Shown in pieces: positions 6,560-8,358 of a DNA stretch of 8,358 nucleotides. The notes under the pieces were generated by a model. It was not told the origin of the DNA. It was given only the letters and a program-made list of their open reading frames with translations, and searched no databases. The DNA comes from Anaerolineaceae bacterium (GTDB lineage: Bacteria > Chloroflexota > Anaerolineae > Anaerolineales > Anaerolineaceae): the NCBI GenBank assembly GCA_014860845.1, contig JACZIY010000755.1:1-8358 (forward strand), given 5' to 3'. Within the stretch, counting starts at the first letter, position 1; each line of letters starts with the position of its first letter. The translations under genes and the position numbers were made by a program.

Positions 6560-7600
6560 TCAACTCGAATGATGGATCGCCAGCTGTCCACAACCTGCCT
6601 GGATATCAATACCTCGCCGAAGTCGAATAGTGCAAGGAATTCCATTTTTTTCTAATACTTTTTGGAATTTAATCGTCTGTTCTCTGTCTGAAGCCTGATA
6701 GGTGGATTGGCTGGTTGGATTCAGTGGTATGGCATTCACATGACACAATAAACCTTTTAGCAAGTAGGCCAATTTTTGGGCTGTTTGTTCACTATCATTT
6801 TTCCCAGCAATCAATGCCCACTCGAAAGTAATTCTGCGATTAGTCTTTTCGATATAGTATTTACAGGCATCAATGACATCCTGGATTGGATATTTTTTAT
6901 TGACGGGCATGAGGGATGATCGCTCAGAATCATCCACAGCATGTAAACTAATTGCCAGATTTACCTGTCTTTTTTCATCGGCGAAGCGTTTGATCATAGG
7001 CACCAATCCTACCGTTGAAATGGTAAATCTTCTTGCGCCTAACCCGAAACCGTTCGGATCACCAAGGCAGTCAATGGCTTTCATCGTAGCATCATAGTTA
7101 TGAAACGGTTCGCCCATACCCATCAATACAATGTTGGTAACCTTTTCATCATCGGTTTTCAATTGCCTTGCAAAATATAATACCTGTTCTACGATTTCTC
7201 CTGAAGTCAAGTGACGAGTAAATCCCATTTGTCCCGTTGCGCAAAAAACACAGCCCATAGCGCAGCCGGCTTGTGTAGAAATACAAAGGGTGCGTCGCTG
7301 TTCGTATTTCATTAAAACCGTCTCAATTGCTTTATGGTCCTGTAATTGGAATAAGATTTTTTCTGTTTCTTTATCATTTGACTTCAAGGATTGGAGGGGA
7401 ATCATGGGTTGAAATTCATAAAGATCAAACAGTTTTTCTCTTAATGTTTTTGGAATATTGGAAAAATCCTCCGGTTTGGACCATAAATTCTTGTATACTC
7501 CCGACCAAATCTGGTTCACTCGAAATGACGGTTGTTTAAGTTCATTAATGATCACATCCTGCAATTGCACATAAGATAAATCATAGAATATCGTTTTCAT
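6560..7600 (-). CDS. rlmN: Dual-specificity 23S rRNA / tRNA adenine-C2 methyltransferase RlmN
   Basis: RlmN is a radical-SAM enzyme that methylates C2 of A2503 in 23S rRNA and A37 in some tRNAs. From the ATG at 7600 the protein has 346 residues, somewhat shorter than the usual 350-380. Visible features are an N-terminal RNA-binding region with FRVNQIW (26-32); the radical-SAM cysteines C113, C117 and C120 (CxxxCxxC in AGCAMGCVFCATGQMGF); the SAM-binding GMGEP at 161-165; and the C-terminal C337 in QAGCGQL, the cysteine that carries the methyl group. All catalytic elements are intact. I prefer the ATG two bases after the phosphatase stop, with a weak GGGA 9 bases upstream. A TTG at 7615 is in frame and would add five residues overlapping the phosphatase gene. 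Cfr-type antibiotic resistance (C8 methylation) is less likely, given the housekeeping operon and the RlmN-like termini. ftsY follows after 22 bases. Confidence 0.95.
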   Translation of the reverse strand: MKTIFYDLSYVQLQDVIINELKQPSFRVNQIWSGVYKNLWSKPEDFSNIPKTLREKLFDLYEFQPMIPLQSLKSNDKETEKILFQLQDHKAIETVLMKYEQRRTLCISTQAGCAMGCVFCATGQMGFTRHLTSGEIVEQVLYFARQLKTDDEKVTNIVLMGMGEPFHNYDATMKAIDCLGDPNGFGLGARRFTISTVGLVPMIKRFADEKRQVNLAISLHAVDDSERSSLMPVNKKYPIQDVIDACKYYIEKTNRRITFEWALIAGKNDSEQTAQKLAYLLKGLLCHVNAIPLNPTSQSTYQASDREQTIKFQKVLEKNGIPCTIRLRRGIDIQAGCGQLAIHHSS

Positions 7601-7602
7601 TG

Positions 7603-8358
7603 TTATATTTCCCAATTATTCCGAATGAGGTGATCTGCCAAATCTGATAAATTATCAAAAACATAATGAGGTTTGTATGCGGAGGTTTCTAAATCTTCTA
7701 ATGAGGAAATGCCTGTCAAAACCAAGGCAGTGAGACAATTTGCTTCAAGACCCCCAAGTATGTCAGTATCTAATCGATCACCGATTACCAAAGTTGATTC
7801 CGTTGATGCATTGATTATATTCATGGCAATTTCAAACATTTTTGGTTTTGGTTTTCCAGCGAGAATTGCATTTCTTCCACTACCAATCTCCAATGCTCTT
7901 AAAATGGATCCAGCACCTGGAATGATTCCTTCCGGTGTTGGAAAGGTAGTATCCGCATTTGTGTAATAAAAGTCAACATCCTGTTGTAAAAGCAAAGTGG
8001 CGATCCTTAATTTATCATAGTTGATTTGGCGATCCATTCCACCAACAACTGCCAAGACATTTCGATCACGATGATAAAAACCGTTTTTTTGCAATGCTTC
8101 GCGCAGCCCATTTTCTCCCAGAATGTAAACAGGTCCACCATCTGGATATTTTTCTTTTAGCATTTTTGCCAGTGTTGTCGCAGATGTTATAACTTGTTCT
8201 TCTTGTGCCTTAATCCCAAACCTTTCCAACTTCTCCTGATATTCAGATGGGGATTTTGTACTGTTATTGGTCGCAAAGGTAAATTTGATAGTGTGGTGTC
8301 CCAGCAATTGAAAAATCTCTCCCAAATCACCAATGGGTGTTTGATCTCTCCATAAAAC
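7603..8358 (-). CDS. HAD-IIA family phosphatase, NagD / phosphoglycolate-phosphatase-like (5' end off the window)
   Basis: This is a cytoplasmic HAD-superfamily phosphatase that hydrolyses small phosphate esters; relatives act on phosphoglycolate, UMP, p-nitrophenyl phosphate or other sugar and nucleotide phosphates. The frame is open to the window edge and gives 251 residues beginning VLWRDQTPIGDLG, the stretch that normally follows the nucleophile motif DxDG. About 15-20 residues, including the catalytic aspartates, therefore lie outside. Visible here are motif II in FATNNSTKSP (28-37 of the partial protein), a C2A-type cap with VVGGMD (104-109) and TNADTTFPTPEG (133-144), the motif III lysine in AGKPKPKMF (167-175), and motif IV in GDRLDTDILGG (193-203). 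A TTG at 8325 could be mistaken for a start, but it cuts into conserved sequence. The stop at 7603 is two bases before the rlmN ATG, so the two are co-transcribed. The exact substrate is unknown. Confidence 0.92.
   Translation of the reverse strand, partial: VLWRDQTPIGDLGEIFQLLGHHTIKFTFATNNSTKSPSEYQEKLERFGIKAQEEQVITSATTLAKMLKEKYPDGGPVYILGENGLREALQKNGFYHRDRNVLAVVGGMDRQINYDKLRIATLLLQQDVDFYYTNADTTFPTPEGIIPGAGSILRALEIGSGRNAILAGKPKPKMFEIAMNIINASTESTLVIGDRLDTDILGGLEANCLTALVLTGISSLEDLETSAYKPHYVFDNLSDLADHLIRNNWEI

Noticed and set aside
6560..7600. Cfr-type 23S rRNA C8-methyltransferase (antibiotic resistance)
   Set aside because: The sequence and the chromosomal housekeeping operon fit RlmN; nothing suggests a mobile resistance gene.
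7601..7615. rlmN start at TTG 7615
   Set aside because: It is possible, but it has only a weak CGGA upstream and overlaps the phosphatase gene; the ATG at 7600 fits the family N-terminus. The difference is five residues.
7603..8325. Phosphatase starting at the TTG at 8325
   Set aside because: The frame stays open upstream to base 8358 and encodes VLWRDQTPIGD, conserved HAD-IIA sequence, so the gene is cut by the window edge rather than starting inside.
1..8358. CRISPR array, insertion sequence, prophage, tRNA or rRNA
   Set aside because: No spaced repeats, transposase, terminal inverted repeats or structured RNA genes were seen; coding density is high and the genes are core functions.

Overview
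The window looks like ordinary chromosomal DNA from a free-living, AT-rich bacterium (around 40% GC by eye). It holds four housekeeping genes in a tight run, a lone glycolytic gene, and a two-gene flavoprotein operon. There are no mobile elements, CRISPR arrays, tRNA or rRNA genes. A member of Chloroflexota (Anaerolineae-like) is a reasonable guess. It rests on the style of the release-factor sequence (GGQ followed by NVQKN), the short FtsY without an acidic domain, and the HAD-rlmN-ftsY-prfB order. This is inference; no marker in the window proves it.

Left part (1-3248, minus strand): two genes overlapping by 8 bases encode a multi-subunit amine or amino-acid dehydrogenase of the sarcosine oxidase / dye-linked proline dehydrogenase / HcnABC type. 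The first gene in transcription order (1149-3248) is a 699-residue flavoprotein carrying four predicted Fe-S clusters in three modules. The second (1-1156, its last residues off the window) is the DAO-family FAD subunit that should oxidise the substrate. Together they look like a substrate-oxidising flavin joined to an electron wire; the natural substrate cannot be read from the sequence.

Middle (3249-4530): a 242-base divergent intergenic region holds candidate promoters for both directions, a perfect 10-base palindrome and a 9-base direct repeat. It is followed by pfkA (plus strand, GTG start, strong ribosome binding site). PfkA has the ATP-type Gly104 but Asn at the usual Asp103 and Ser at 124. 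A perfect 16-bp hairpin with T-tracts on both strands ends pfkA and, from the other side, prfB.

Right part (4531-8358, minus strand): transcription runs HAD-IIA phosphatase (5' end off the window), rlmN, ftsY, prfB, with gaps of 2, 22 and 11 bases, so very likely one operon. It combines 23S rRNA/tRNA methylation, membrane targeting of ribosomes and translation termination. prfB contains the classic autoregulatory +1 frameshift site (internal GGAG, then CTT TGA C), so its true start is at 5617 and the protein is 361 residues. ftsY has an extended -10 box (TGTTATAAT) ending 8 bases before its ATG and no Shine-Dalgarno sequence, suggesting an extra leaderless transcript.

I found no clearly undescribed system. 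The items most worth a second look are the four-cluster flavoprotein fusion with an unassigned segment, the unusual PfkA active-site residues, and the possible leaderless ftsY promoter.
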